Shown: positions 49,347-57,948, counted from the stretch's first letter. The stretch: 64,000 bases of DNA from Streptomyces panaciradicis (GCF_023516615.1 NZ_JAMGBF010000054.1:1-64000), one strand, 5' to 3'. The notes: a model not told the origin generated them from the sequence alone. Numbers and translations: made by a program.

Positions 49347-49706
49347 ATGCCGCAGATCATCGTCGACCACTCGAAGCACATCGACTTCGACCGGGAGGGC
49401 TTCGCGCGGGAGCTGCACGCCTCGCTCGTCGAGATCGCCGCCGCCAAGCCGGAGGCGTGCAAGACGCAGTTCCGCGCCTCGGAGGTCACCGCGTTCGGTT
49501 ACGAGGAGCCGGGCGAGCTGGGCCACGCCGTGGTGCACGTCATGATCGGACTGCTCGCCGGCCGCACCGAGGAGACCAAGGCGAAGCTCACCGAGACCGT
49601 GCTGGAGCTGCTGAAGAAGCACGTGCGCGAGGACGGCCACAGCGTTCTGCACGCCTCCGCCGAGGTGCGCGACCTCGACCCGTCGTACCGCAAGTTCGAA
49701 CGCTGA
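49347..49706 (+). CDS. 5-carboxymethyl-2-hydroxymuconate isomerase family (tautomerase fold)
   Basis: A 119-residue protein of the CHMI family (PF02962), whose founder HpcD/HpaF isomerises an intermediate of homoprotocatechuate breakdown. ATG 49347 gives MPQIIVDHSKHID, so removal of Met would expose the catalytic Pro1 of the tautomerase superfamily. AGGAG lies six to seven bases before it; GTG 49341 would bury the proline and is less likely. VMIGLLAGRTEETKAKLTE matches the second strand-helix unit. No other homoprotocatechuate gene is nearby, so the true substrate is open. Confidence 0.88.
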   Translation: MPQIIVDHSKHIDFDREGFARELHASLVEIAAAKPEACKTQFRASEVTAFGYEEPGELGHAVVHVMIGLLAGRTEETKAKLTETVLELLKKHVREDGHSVLHASAEVRDLDPSYRKFER

Positions 49707-49721
49707 GGGCGCGGCCCGGCT

Positions 49722-50411
49722 TCAGGACGCGAGCCCGATCAGCCGGGCGGCGAGGTCCGCGAAGGCCCCGTCCGGCGGCTCGTCCTTGACCATACGGCGC
49801 ACCACCGCCGCCATCTCCTCGTCGTAGGCGGCGCTCACCGCGGCAAGCGCGGCGAAGTCGTGCACGAGCTGCCTCTCCAGCTCCGCGCGCGGGATGCGGC
49901 GGCCGTCCAGCCAGATCAGCGCGGTCGACTCGGCGAGCGAGATCCAGGAGCGCACGACCAGCTCCAGCCGCGCGGGCGGGTCCTCGACGTCGAGGTGCGA
50001 AAGGATCTGGACATAGGCGGCCTGCCGTACGGCGTCGATCAGCGCGTTGGTCGCCGAGGAGCCGACCGCCGGGCCGCCGCGCATCAGCGCCGAGAAACCC
50101 GGGCCGTGCTCGTCGACGAAATCGAAGAACCGGCGCATCACGCGCCGCAGCCGGTCACCGAGCGGTCCCTCGTGCGGCTCGTCGAAACGGCCCGCGAGGT
50201 CCTGCGCGGCACGTTTCAACGCGGCTTCGTACAGGCTGAGTTTGCCGGGGAAGTAGTGGTAGACCAGCGGACGGGAGATGCCCGCGGCGGCTGCTATCTC
50301 GTCGATCGAGACCTCGTCGGGAGAGCGTTGGCTGAACAGTTCGAGGGCGACGCCGATCAACTGCTGCCGCCGCTCCTCGACTCCCATCCTGCGGCGTACC
50401 CCGGTACTCAT
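49722..50411 (-). CDS. TetR-family transcriptional regulator
   Basis: 229 residues. The helix-turn-helix is VSIDEIAAAAGISRPLVYHYFPGKLSLYEAAL (about 34-65), followed by a TetR_C domain containing RFFDFVDEHGPGFSALMRGGPA, a pattern of regulators of fatty-acid or alkane genes. ATG 50411 has AAGGTG six bases before it. It is the last gene of a minus-strand group: di-iron-motif hydrolase, ferredoxin reductase, TetR. It may act at the palindrome GTTGAC-n6-GTCAAC at 52421-52438. It converges with the tautomerase gene. Confidence 0.88.
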   Translation of the reverse strand: MSTGVRRRMGVEERRQQLIGVALELFSQRSPDEVSIDEIAAAAGISRPLVYHYFPGKLSLYEAALKRAAQDLAGRFDEPHEGPLGDRLRRVMRRFFDFVDEHGPGFSALMRGGPAVGSSATNALIDAVRQAAYVQILSHLDVEDPPARLELVVRSWISLAESTALIWLDGRRIPRAELERQLVHDFAALAAVSAAYDEEMAAVVRRMVKDEPPDGAFADLAARLIGLAS

Positions 50412-50467
50412 GCGAACACCTTACCGATCGGATCCGGCCCCGAACGGGCCGGTCCGGCCATCGGCGT

Positions 50468-51484
50468 TCACATGTCCAGCACAAGCCGATCACTTCGCGC
50501 CCGCGAAACGCAGATCAGCATCGAGTCGTCACGCTCCGCGTCCGTCAGCAGCTCGTCCCGGTGCTCCACCTCTCCCTCCAGCACCCGCTGTTGACAGGTC
50601 CCGCAGAACCCCTGCTCGCAGGAGTAGAGCGTGTCCGGCAGCTCGGCCCGCACCGCGGCCAGCACCGTCGAGTCGGCCGGCACCGTCAACGTCCGCCCGC
50701 TGCGCCGCAGTTCCACCTCGAAGGCCGCGCCGCCGGACGTGCGCGGCGCGAACCGCTCCAGACGCACCCGCTCGAAGCGCTCCGCGACGGCGGCCATCAG
50801 CCCCTCCGGGCCGCAGCAGTAGACGACGGCGTCCTCGGGCACCCGCAGCGCGTCGAGGTCCGGCACCCCGGTGACCACCGTGACCCGGTCCGGGCCCAGC
50901 TTCTCGACGTCCGCCACGTACGGCATGGACTCCCGCGACCGCCCGCAGTACAGCAGCCGCCACTCGGTCCCCTCCGGCAGCGCCCGCAGCATGGGCAGGA
51001 TCGGCGTGATCCCGATGCCGCCGGCGACGAAGACGTACGACGGCGCCTCGACGAGCGGGAACCGGTTCCTCGGCCCGCGGACCTCCAGCTCCATCCCCTC
51101 CGCCAGCTGCTCGTGCACCTCGCGCGAGCCCCCTCGCCCGTCCGCGACCAGCCGCGTGGCCACCGTGTACGAGGAGCCGTCCGCCGGGTCCCCGCACAGC
51201 GAGTACTGCCGCACCAGCCCCGACGGCAGCACCAGGTCGAGATGCGCGCCGGGCTCCCAGCGGGGCAGCTCCGCACCTTCCAGGCGCAGTTGGACGACGC
51301 CGTCGGCGACCGTCTCGCGCGAGGCGACCAGCAGCCGCAGCGCCCGGGTGCGCGGCCGGCCGGAGACGGGCGGGTCCAGCGCGGGCATCGGCCACAGCGG
51401 CGAGACCCGGACGCGCCGGCGCAGCGCGCGCCGGGTGAGCAGCGCGGCCGTGGCGAGGGCGGCGACGGTGAGCGGCTTGGGCAT
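50468..51484 (-). CDS. Phthalate-dioxygenase-reductase-like ferredoxin reductase
   Basis: A 338-residue electron-transfer protein taking electrons from NAD(P)H through a flavin to a C-terminal [2Fe-2S] cluster. The FMN/FAD domain has RQYSLCGDPADGSSYTVA. The NAD domain has YVFVAGGIGITPILPMLRAL and YCCGPEGLM. The plant-type cluster ligands are in CEQGFCGTCQQRV, with the last Cys in SMLICVSRA. A hydrophobic N-terminal stretch (LTVAALATAALLTRRAL) could attach it to the membrane. ATG 51484 overlaps the TGA of the upstream gene by one base, so translation is coupled. It probably feeds electrons to the di-iron-type partner encoded there. Confidence 0.92.
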   Translation of the reverse strand: MPKPLTVAALATAALLTRRALRRRVRVSPLWPMPALDPPVSGRPRTRALRLLVASRETVADGVVQLRLEGAELPRWEPGAHLDLVLPSGLVRQYSLCGDPADGSSYTVATRLVADGRGGSREVHEQLAEGMELEVRGPRNRFPLVEAPSYVFVAGGIGITPILPMLRALPEGTEWRLLYCGRSRESMPYVADVEKLGPDRVTVVTGVPDLDALRVPEDAVVYCCGPEGLMAAVAERFERVRLERFAPRTSGGAAFEVELRRSGRTLTVPADSTVLAAVRAELPDTLYSCEQGFCGTCQQRVLEGEVEHRDELLTDAERDDSMLICVSRARSDRLVLDM

Positions 51485-52368
51485 CAGGCGGCGCCCTTCT
51501 CTGCGGCCGTGGCGGCGGGGGAGGAGGCCAGATAGGCGACCGCCTGCTCGGTGGAGCCCTCCTGGGAGGGGTGGTAGGCGCGGCTCAGGTAGCGCGGGAT
51601 CGACCTGAGCAGGTCGCCGGACGCGGGCAGGGTGCCCCTTCGGCCGCTGACGTAGAAGTCCTTGAAGGACGCCTTGCCGTCGGTGAGCGTCGGGTCGTTC
51701 GCCATGAAGAAGCGGGAGCCGCGCTGCCACAGGAACACCAGGGCCGTGAAGGCGGTCGCCCAGGTGCGCACCCGCCGCCGGTAGCTGCCGTCGACGTGCA
51801 TGAACAGGTCGAAGGCGACAGACCGGTGCTCGACCTCCTCCGCGCCGTGCCAGCGCAGCAGGTCCAGCATGGTCGGATCGGCGCCCCGCCGGTCCAGTTC
51901 GTCGGCGTTGAGCACCCAGTCGCCCAGGAAAGCGGTGTAGTGCTCGATCGCCGCGATCAGCGCGACCCGCTCCAGCAGCCACCACCGGCGCGCCCGGCCG
52001 GGCGGCAGGGTCCGGTCGCCGAGCAGCTTCTCGAAGAACCAGTCGACCTGCGCGGTGTACGGCGTCGGATCGAGCCCCAGCTGCCTCAGGTGCGGCAGCA
52101 CCTCGTCGTGGGCCTGCGAGTGCATCGCCTCCTGGCCGATGAACCCGATGACGTCCGCGCGCAGCCGCTCATCCCGGATCAACGGCAGGACCTGCTGGTA
52201 GACGTGCACGAACCACCGCTCACCGGCCGGCAGCAGCAGGTGCAGCACATTGATGGTGTGCGTGGTGAACGGGTCCCCGGGCACCCAGTGCAGCGGCGTG
52301 TCCTCCCACGAGAAGGACACCTTCCGCGCCTTGAGGTCGACCCGCTCCGAGGCCTGCGTGTTAGACAT
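51484..52368 (-). CDS. Metal-dependent hydrolase/di-iron-like protein (PF10118)
   Basis: 294 residues of the family labelled metal-dependent hydrolase (PF10118). Helical, with metal-ligand patterns GQEAMHSQAHDEVL (Glu-X-X-His) and HGAEEVEHRSVAFDLF (Glu-X-X-Glu-His), arranged as in ferritin-like di-iron proteins. This, plus the co-translated reductase, suggests an oxygenase or desaturase rather than a hydrolase; that is inference. RKVSFSWEDTPLHWVPGDPF is the typical N terminus. ATG 52368 has no clear ribosome site, so leaderless start is possible. Two palindromes, CGTCA-n6-TGACG at 52371-52386 and GTTGAC-n6-GTCAAC further up, flank the promoter. Confidence 0.85.
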   Translation of the reverse strand: MSNTQASERVDLKARKVSFSWEDTPLHWVPGDPFTTHTINVLHLLLPAGERWFVHVYQQVLPLIRDERLRADVIGFIGQEAMHSQAHDEVLPHLRQLGLDPTPYTAQVDWFFEKLLGDRTLPPGRARRWWLLERVALIAAIEHYTAFLGDWVLNADELDRRGADPTMLDLLRWHGAEEVEHRSVAFDLFMHVDGSYRRRVRTWATAFTALVFLWQRGSRFFMANDPTLTDGKASFKDFYVSGRRGTLPASGDLLRSIPRYLSRAYHPSQEGSTEQAVAYLASSPAATAAEKGAA

Positions 52369-52420
52369 GGCGTCAATGTACTGACGGGTAGGGCCTCGCG
52401 GAACCCTCCTGCGCCGACTT

Positions 52421-52438
52421 GTTGACGCCAGTGTCAAC
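52421..52438. promoter_or_regulatory. Palindromic operator before the hydrolase-reductase-TetR operon
   Basis: GTTGAC and GTCAAC are separated by six bases, 53 bases before the first start codon of the operon. It fits a TetR-type site, probably bound by the product of the operon's last gene. Confidence 0.65.
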
Positions 52439-52456
52439 TAGGAGCTCGTCCCGCTC

Positions 52457-54379
52457 CTACCGCAGACCGCCGATCACCCGGCCGTCGTCGAGCGTGCCCT
52501 TCAGCTCGGCCTGCCCGCCCTGCTTCGCCGGAACCGCCAACTCGTTCCCGCGCGCCGATGCCTCGATGCCGCCCGTCGCGGTGACCGACGCCGTCCCCGG
52601 CCCACCGGCCGCCAGCAGGTACCAGCCCTTGGTCTCCGACTTCCACAGCACCCCCGCGAGCACGTGCGGGTCCTTCGGACCGCAGGCCGCGGCGTTCTCG
52701 GCCTTCGCGGCCACCGCCCCGTACCTGCCGCCCGGCGTGCGGAACTGCGCCAGCACTCGTGTGCCGCCGCCCCGCCAGGTCTCCGCGCGCGTGCAGACCC
52801 AGTCCGCCGACCCGCTTCCGTCCGGCAGCGGCTGCGCGGCGTACGCCCAGGCGTTGACGGTCCGCACGCCAGCCGAGCGCACCGCGGCCAGCGAGCAGCC
52901 GTACGGCGCCCAGGCCCGCAGCGTCCGGGCCGCGGAGGCCTGCCCGGACGAGCCGGGGCGGCCGGTGGTGAGCCGGGCCGGGACCAGCTCGCCGAGGTCG
53001 GTCAGCAGCCAGGTGCTCGTGCCGTCGGTCAGCTCCAGCACGTTCCACGACGCGCAGGCGCCGGTCTGCTCGGCCGGGCCGGCCAGCGGCGACGTGATCC
53101 CCTTGGCGAGGCCGAGGTCCGTCGCCCCGGCGTCCGGCTTGAGCAGGTCCCGCTCGGCGGCCTTCGTCACCCAGGGCGCCGTCAGATAGCGGACGTTGCC
53201 GTCGGCCCTGCCCAGCACCACCGCGCTCGCCCCCGCCCGGTCGGCGCCGTCGACCCGCGCGAAGTCCAGGGCGGCGCCCTGGGTGCCGTCGGCCGGCTCG
53301 GCGTAGCGGACGATGCGCAGACCGTCGTAGAGGATGACCACCCGCGCGCTGTCGACCTTCCCCGCGTACAGCAGCTGGGGCGGGCCGGACGGGCCGCCCG
53401 AGGGGGTGCCGGGCGTCGCGGAGACCCGGACACGCTCGCCGGGGCGGGCCCAGACGGCGAGGGCGCGGCGCAACAGGGCTCTGTCGCCGGTCAGTTCACC
53501 TCGGGCGGGCCAGACGGAGAAGTCGGTCCGCGACGAGGACTCCCACGCGGTGGGAGCCACCTTGGTGAGCCGGCCCGGGTTCAGGGCGGCCTCGGCGGCC
53601 GGGTTCTGCGCGTAGGCGGGGGCCGCCGCGCCGTCGGGCCCCCAGCCGTCGCCGGGCATGCCGAGCAGCGCGCCCGTCACGGCGAGCGCCGCCGCGGCCA
53701 CGAGCGCGGCCTTGGTGTGCTGGCGGCGGCGCATCAGATCGGTGGGCCGGGCCTGCAGCGAGCACGGGTCGAACTCGGGGGACTCCAGCAGGGGATGGTG
53801 GGCCGCCGGCACCTCGTCGGCCTCGCGCAGCGCCCGCTTGGCGTCGTCGCAGCCGGCGGCCGTGAGGATCTCGCGCACGTCGGCGTCGGGCAGCTTCTCC
53901 AGGCCGCGCAGCACGTAGGCGGCGCGGGCCGGCCCGGACAGGGTCGACAGGCGCTGGTCCAGGGCGAGTTCGTCGGCGCCGCCGGAGCGGGGGAACAGCC
54001 GCAGACCCCACACCTGGGGGAGCAGCGGCGGAAGCTGGGACCGCCTGGGCAGCGCCGTGAAGCGCAGCGGGCGCCCCGCCTCCAGGGCGTTGCGCAGCAC
54101 CTGGAGGCGGACCACGGCGTACCCGGGGTCGCCGTCGCGGCCCGTGGACTGGGCCGGGACCACAGTGGTCTGGGCGCGGCCCTTGGGCAGGGCGCGCTGG
54201 GTGAGGGCGTGCGCGGTCACCACGCGCCGGTTGCGGCCGAGACTCGGCGGCAGCACGAGGTAGGCCAGCCGGACCAGCCGGGGGTAGTGCTCGACGAGCG
54301 CGGCCTCGGCCCGCTCGACGTCGACGGCCGGGTCGCTGGAAGAGGCTGCGGGGCGCGGGGCGACATCCTGTGACTGCAC
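52457..54379 (-). CDS. Sigma-factor-like cytosolic domain fused to a membrane helix and an outer domain
   Basis: 640 residues without a clear family. Residues 18-65 resemble ECF sigma region 2 (AALVEHYPRLVRLAYLVLP), and residues 145-195 resemble region 4 (LSGPARAAYVLRGLEKLPDADV; CDDAKRALREAD). Both are degenerate. One helix at about 222-240 (KAALVAAAALAVTGALLG) crosses the membrane. The remaining 400 residues are extracytoplasmic and rich in beta pattern, with several Cys (TGACASWN, PYGCSLAA, DWVCTRAE, AAACGPKD) that could form disulfides. GTG 54379 lacks a good ribosome site, so the start may be wrong. The TPR gene lies 51 bases upstream. A sensor that holds a sigma-like fold at the membrane is possible. 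Confidence 0.75.
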   Translation of the reverse strand: MQSQDVAPRPAASSSDPAVDVERAEAALVEHYPRLVRLAYLVLPPSLGRNRRVVTAHALTQRALPKGRAQTTVVPAQSTGRDGDPGYAVVRLQVLRNALEAGRPLRFTALPRRSQLPPLLPQVWGLRLFPRSGGADELALDQRLSTLSGPARAAYVLRGLEKLPDADVREILTAAGCDDAKRALREADEVPAAHHPLLESPEFDPCSLQARPTDLMRRRQHTKAALVAAAALAVTGALLGMPGDGWGPDGAAAPAYAQNPAAEAALNPGRLTKVAPTAWESSSRTDFSVWPARGELTGDRALLRRALAVWARPGERVRVSATPGTPSGGPSGPPQLLYAGKVDSARVVILYDGLRIVRYAEPADGTQGAALDFARVDGADRAGASAVVLGRADGNVRYLTAPWVTKAAERDLLKPDAGATDLGLAKGITSPLAGPAEQTGACASWNVLELTDGTSTWLLTDLGELVPARLTTGRPGSSGQASAARTLRAWAPYGCSLAAVRSAGVRTVNAWAYAAQPLPDGSGSADWVCTRAETWRGGGTRVLAQFRTPGGRYGAVAAKAENAAACGPKDPHVLAGVLWKSETKGWYLLAAGGPGTASVTATGGIEASARGNELAVPAKQGGQAELKGTLDDGRVIGGLR

Positions 54380-54430
54380 GTTCAGCAGAACGAGCGAATC
54401 GTCGGATGGTCACCGTCGCACCCCGCCCGC

Positions 54431-54940
54431 TCAGTCCTCCGGCTCGACCAGCGCCCGCGCGTAGTTGGCCATCGACCGCTGGTAGCGCGGCAGATGGGGC
54501 GCGAGCGCGCCCAGGACGAGGGACAGCCCCTCGCGGTCCCGGCCGAGGCTCGACAGGCACAGCGCCAGACACGCGCGCACCGCGTCGTCCAACTCGTCCG
54601 AGGGGGCGTCCAGTTCCGGCGTCAGCAGCTTGACGCCCTCCTCCGCCTGCCCGATGTTGCGCAGCGAGCTCGACAGCTGGATCTTCGCCCGCCTGCCCTT
54701 GTAGCCGCTGGCCTCGCTCAGCCCGGCGGCCAGCGCCTCCCGGTACAGCGGAGCCGCCTTGTCGGAGTGGCCCGTCGAGTCCCAGGCGCAGGCCTGCTCG
54801 AACGGGCCGAGCGGGCTGCCCGCCGGCAGTTCGGCGACGAGCGCGTCGATCACCGCCCGGAACTCCGCCGCCCGCTCTTCCGGATATTCGTCGAAGGTGG
54901 CCCAGGCGGCGGCCACACGGTCTTCCCAGTCCTGATTCAC
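54431..54940 (-). CDS. Tetratricopeptide-repeat protein
   Basis: 169 residues built of helix pairs, for example PLGPFEQACAWDSTGHSDKAAPLYREALAAGL, AKIQLSSSLRNIGQAEEGVKLL and AVRACLALCLSSLGRDREGLSLV. The pattern matches TPR repeats, which bind other proteins. No signal or membrane helix is seen, so it should be cytosolic. GTG 54940 has GAGGG about eight bases before it. It lies just upstream of the sigma-like fusion gene on the same strand and could act with it, which is only a guess from position. Confidence 0.8.
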   Translation of the reverse strand: MNQDWEDRVAAAWATFDEYPEERAAEFRAVIDALVAELPAGSPLGPFEQACAWDSTGHSDKAAPLYREALAAGLSEASGYKGRRAKIQLSSSLRNIGQAEEGVKLLTPELDAPSDELDDAVRACLALCLSSLGRDREGLSLVLGALAPHLPRYQRSMANYARALVEPED

Positions 54941-55062
54941 CGGCCTACCCTCGCACACCTGTGGCCACATCCCCCAGTCGGATTGAGCGCCCCGTGCCCG
55001 GCAGCCGTATCGAAGGGAACGGGCCCGTGGGGCCTGGCCAACAGAGCGACCCGGAGGAACAG

Positions 55063-55482
55063 ATGAGGTTGACCCGACCGATGCTCGCCGCGGCCGGTGC
55101 CGTGGCCGTTCTGGCGCTGGCGGGCTGTGGATCCGGAGACAGCGACGCGGCCGCGAAGATCCCGACGGCCGCCACCGGCAGTCTGGAGAGCCTGGCGGCC
55201 AAGGTGAAGTGCAGGCCGAACATGCAGATCGACTCCGACGAGGTCCGCCAGGCCATCTGCAAGACCTCCGACGGCAAGTACGTCTTCGCCACCTTCGCCA
55301 CCGACCGCGGCCAGCGCGAGTGGATCAACGACGCGAAGGACTACGGCGGTCACTACCTCGTCGGCCGCAAGTGGGTCGCCGTCGGCACCGACAAGGTCGT
55401 CAAGGCGCTGCAGACCACGCTGGGCGGCGAGGAGGAGATCGGCACCGACCACAGTGCGCACGGCTCGTCGCACACCGGCTGA
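55063..55482 (+). CDS. Small secreted lipoprotein of unknown function
   Basis: 139 residues. The signal peptide ends in a lipobox LAGC with the lipidated Cys at residue 22. The mature part has two further Cys (VKCRPNMQIDSDEVRQAIC), probably a disulfide, and a small alpha/beta domain (KYVFATFATDRGQREWINDA; YLVGRKWVAVGTDKVVKAL). It ends in a His/Ser tail. I recognise no family. ATG 55063 has GGAGGA four to five bases before it. A strong two-way terminator follows. Confidence 0.82.
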   Translation: MRLTRPMLAAAGAVAVLALAGCGSGDSDAAAKIPTAATGSLESLAAKVKCRPNMQIDSDEVRQAICKTSDGKYVFATFATDRGQREWINDAKDYGGHYLVGRKWVAVGTDKVVKALQTTLGGEEEIGTDHSAHGSSHTG

Positions 55483-55497
55483 GCCGCACGGCACAGA

Positions 55498-55538
55498 CGA
55501 AAGGCGGGCGGTGGGAGATTCCCACCGCCCGCCTTTCG
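55498..55538. terminator. 18-bp two-way terminator
   Basis: CGAAAGGCGGGCGGTGGG and its exact complement CCCACCGCCCGCCTTTCG flank a five-base loop, with A and T runs on the outer flanks, between two convergent genes. Confidence 0.93.
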
Positions 55539-55557
55539 CGGGTCTGTCAGCCGTGCG

Positions 55558-57105
55558 TCACTGGCACTGCCTGCCCTGGTTGATGCAGTTGGCGATGGTG
55601 TTCGCCAGGTTGTTCTTGAAGACCGCGATGAAGTCGTCGTGGTCCGTGGCCGCCTTGTGCAGCTGCTCCGGGAAGCCGTCCACCGCGTAGGCGTTCTTGA
55701 CCTGGCCGTTCTGCAGGACCGGCGGGGCGATCTTGTAGACCAGGCGCATGGTCAACTGCGGGATCGCCTTGAAGCCGTTGCCGCAGTTGCCGTTGGCGTC
55801 GGCGAACGCGACGTGCGTGCGGTGGTTGGCGCTGTCGATGTTCTTGCCGTCCCAGCAGGACTGGAAGGCGAACGTGCGCACCACGTTGCTGCCCTGCGGG
55901 CAGATCGGGTACTGCGTGGTCAGCTGGACCTTGTTCTCGAAGCCGGTGCAGGACCAGTGCGCGTTGGCGTTCGCCAGACCGTTGGTGGTGGTCTTGGCGT
56001 CACCGGTGATGATGCGCAGGAACTGCGGCATCGCGGTGACCTTGCTGGTGGGGCTGCCGACGTACTTGATCTGCGCCTGGACCGGCGTCAGGATCTTGCC
56101 GACGTTGCCCTCCTTGCCGCCGCCGTCCGCGTTCTGGTCGAAGTCCTGCGTGCCGTTCTGGAGACGCACCACCGGCCAGTAGTAGGCCGACAGGTCGCCC
56201 CGGTTCTGGCAGCTGGTCTGGTCCGCGATCAGCGAGTTGTTGGTGGAGAACGCGTTGACCTTCTGGTTGCCGACGTAGTCGTGCAGGTGGTGCGCGCCGT
56301 TGTTCACGCCGGGCGCCACGATGACGTTGTCGGTGTTGTGGTTCTTGTTCGCGTTCACACCGCAGCGGGTGACGAAGGTGCCGTTGGAGGCGTTGCCGGT
56401 CTTGCGGGGCTTCGCGGCGACGTTCGGCTGGACCTTGGTGATGTCCACGAAGTCGGCCGCCACGGGGCCGTTGCCGGCCTGGCCGCCGATGTTCTGGCCG
56501 GCGCCGGCCTGGCCGCCCTGCTGCTGGCCGCCGTTCTGCTGCTGGCCGCCCTGCTGCTGGCCACCGTTCTGCTGCTGGCCGCCCTGCTGCTGGCCGCCGT
56601 TCTGCTGCTGGCCACCGGCCGTGGTCTGGTTGGCGGACTGCGTGGTGCAGGCGGCGAGCGCGCTCAGGCCCGCCGCGTCGACCTGGCCGCCCACCCGCTG
56701 GATGTCGATGCGGATCCGGTCGAGGGTCGCGGCCCGCTTCTCCTTGAGGGGGCCGACGATCGCGTTCTGCACGAAGCCGGCGTCCTGCGTCTGCGCCTGG
56801 CGCGTGGAGGCGAGCCGGGCGTAGGCCTCGGTGATCTGCTTGTCGAGGTTCGCGAGCTCCGTCGCCACACCCTGACGGGCCTTCTCGGGCACGTTCGTCA
56901 GCTTCTGCTGGACGTCGGGACAGGCGATCGTCGCCACCTGGCCGGCGGCGGCCTTGGTCTGGTTCTGCCCGGAGTTGTTCGACTCGTGCGCCGAGGCGTA
57001 GAAGTTCGCCCAGATCAGCCCGCCCCCACCGAGCGCTAGGGCCGCCGATGCGGCTATGGCCTTGGTGGCCAGCGGCGTACGGCGTTTGCGTGTGTTGCGT
57101 CCCAT
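55558..57105 (-). CDS. Secreted DUF1996 protein with Gln/Gly-rich linker
   Basis: 515 residues. The N terminus has a signal or anchor (AIAASAALALGGGGLIWANF). A helical domain (about 60-165) is followed by a linker with three copies of the 11-residue unit QQQNGGQQQGG. The C-terminal DUF1996 domain (about 210-505) shows TRCGVNANKNHNTDNVIVAPG, AHHLHDYVGNQ, SAYYWPVVRLQ, SCWDGKN and RTHVAFAD. The family occurs in fungi and actinobacteria, and its function is not known to me. ATG 57105 has AGGAG five bases upstream. The preceding gap 57106-57294 is AT-richer and probably holds its promoter. The two-component genes lie upstream on the same strand. Confidence 0.88.
   Translation of the reverse strand: MGRNTRKRRTPLATKAIAASAALALGGGGLIWANFYASAHESNNSGQNQTKAAAGQVATIACPDVQQKLTNVPEKARQGVATELANLDKQITEAYARLASTRQAQTQDAGFVQNAIVGPLKEKRAATLDRIRIDIQRVGGQVDAAGLSALAACTTQSANQTTAGGQQQNGGQQQGGQQQNGGQQQGGQQQNGGQQQGGQAGAGQNIGGQAGNGPVAADFVDITKVQPNVAAKPRKTGNASNGTFVTRCGVNANKNHNTDNVIVAPGVNNGAHHLHDYVGNQKVNAFSTNNSLIADQTSCQNRGDLSAYYWPVVRLQNGTQDFDQNADGGGKEGNVGKILTPVQAQIKYVGSPTSKVTAMPQFLRIITGDAKTTTNGLANANAHWSCTGFENKVQLTTQYPICPQGSNVVRTFAFQSCWDGKNIDSANHRTHVAFADANGNCGNGFKAIPQLTMRLVYKIAPPVLQNGQVKNAYAVDGFPEQLHKAATDHDDFIAVFKNNLANTIANCINQGRQCQ
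56511..56609 (-). repeat. Three 33-bp tandem repeats coding the Gln/Gly linker
   Basis: Units start at 56511, 56544 and 56577 and differ at one position only (GGCCGCCGTT or GGCCACCGTT). They encode QQQNGGQQQGG in frame. Such a precise array can vary in copy number by slippage without breaking the frame. Confidence 0.92.
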
Positions 57106-57294
57106 GGAACTCCTCTGACTTCCTTGCGGGCTTGGCGGGGCTTCGAGGCGCCCGACAGGAGTGAAGCGGCTCCCACTCATACGGGCGTCGTCCCAGAGGT
57201 GTTCAGCAGCCTCACGAACAAATCAGAGGTTTACTCGGCTTTTGCTTCCCAACCGCCCTCTGAGCAGGGGAAGTTACGGAAAATCAGCGACCGT

Positions 57295-57948
57295 TCACCG
57301 GCCCTGGTCCAGGTAGGCGAGGACCGCCAGAACGCGGCGATTGTCATCGTCCGACACCTCGAGGTCCAGTTTGGCGAAGATGTTGGAGGTGTGCTTGGCG
57401 ATCGCCCGTTCCGTCACCACCAGCTGCCCGGCGATCGCCGCGTTGGAGCGGCCCTGCGCCATCAGCTCCAGGACCTCCCGCTCCCGGGGGGTCAGCCGTG
57501 CCAGCGGCCGGTCGTCGGCGGCCCGCCGGGACAGCAGCTGCTGGATCACCTGCGGGTCCATCGCCGTACCGCCCGCCGCCACCCTGCGGACCGCGTCCAC
57601 GAACTGCTCCGCGTCGAACACCCGGTCCTTGAGCAGATAGCCCACCCCGCCGCTGCCGTCGGCCAGCAGTTCGCGCGCGTACAACTGCTCCACGTGCTGC
57701 GACAGCACCAGCACCGGAAAGCCGGGTCTGTCCCGGCGCGCCCGCAGCGCGCACTGCAGCCCCTCGTCGGTGTGCGTCGGCGGCAGGCGCACGTCGACCA
57801 CGGCGACGTCCGGGTCCAGCTCGGCCAGGGCGCGGGCGAGTTCGGGGCCGGACTCGACGGCGGCGGCGATCTCGAAGTCGTACGCCTCCAGCAGCCGGAC
57901 CAGTCCGTCGCGCAGCAGGAAGAGGTCTTCGGCTAGGACAACGCGCAA
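57295..57948 (-). CDS. LuxR-type (NarL) response regulator
   Basis: 217 residues. The receiver has VVLAEDLFLLRDGL, the phospho-acceptor in VAVVDVRLPP and Lys in GYLLKDRVFD. The C-terminal helix-turn-helix reads LTPREREVLELMAQGRSNAAIAGQLVVTERAIAKHTSNIF. It should control genes in response to the partner kinase. The start is TTG 57948, which lies inside the end of the kinase gene (16-base overlap). It is supported by GGAG five bases upstream and by the exact receiver N terminus. No ATG or GTG fits. Expression is therefore coupled to the kinase. Confidence 0.93.
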   Translation of the reverse strand: MRVVLAEDLFLLRDGLVRLLEAYDFEIAAAVESGPELARALAELDPDVAVVDVRLPPTHTDEGLQCALRARRDRPGFPVLVLSQHVEQLYARELLADGSGGVGYLLKDRVFDAEQFVDAVRRVAAGGTAMDPQVIQQLLSRRAADDRPLARLTPREREVLELMAQGRSNAAIAGQLVVTERAIAKHTSNIFAKLDLEVSDDDNRRVLAVLAYLDQGR

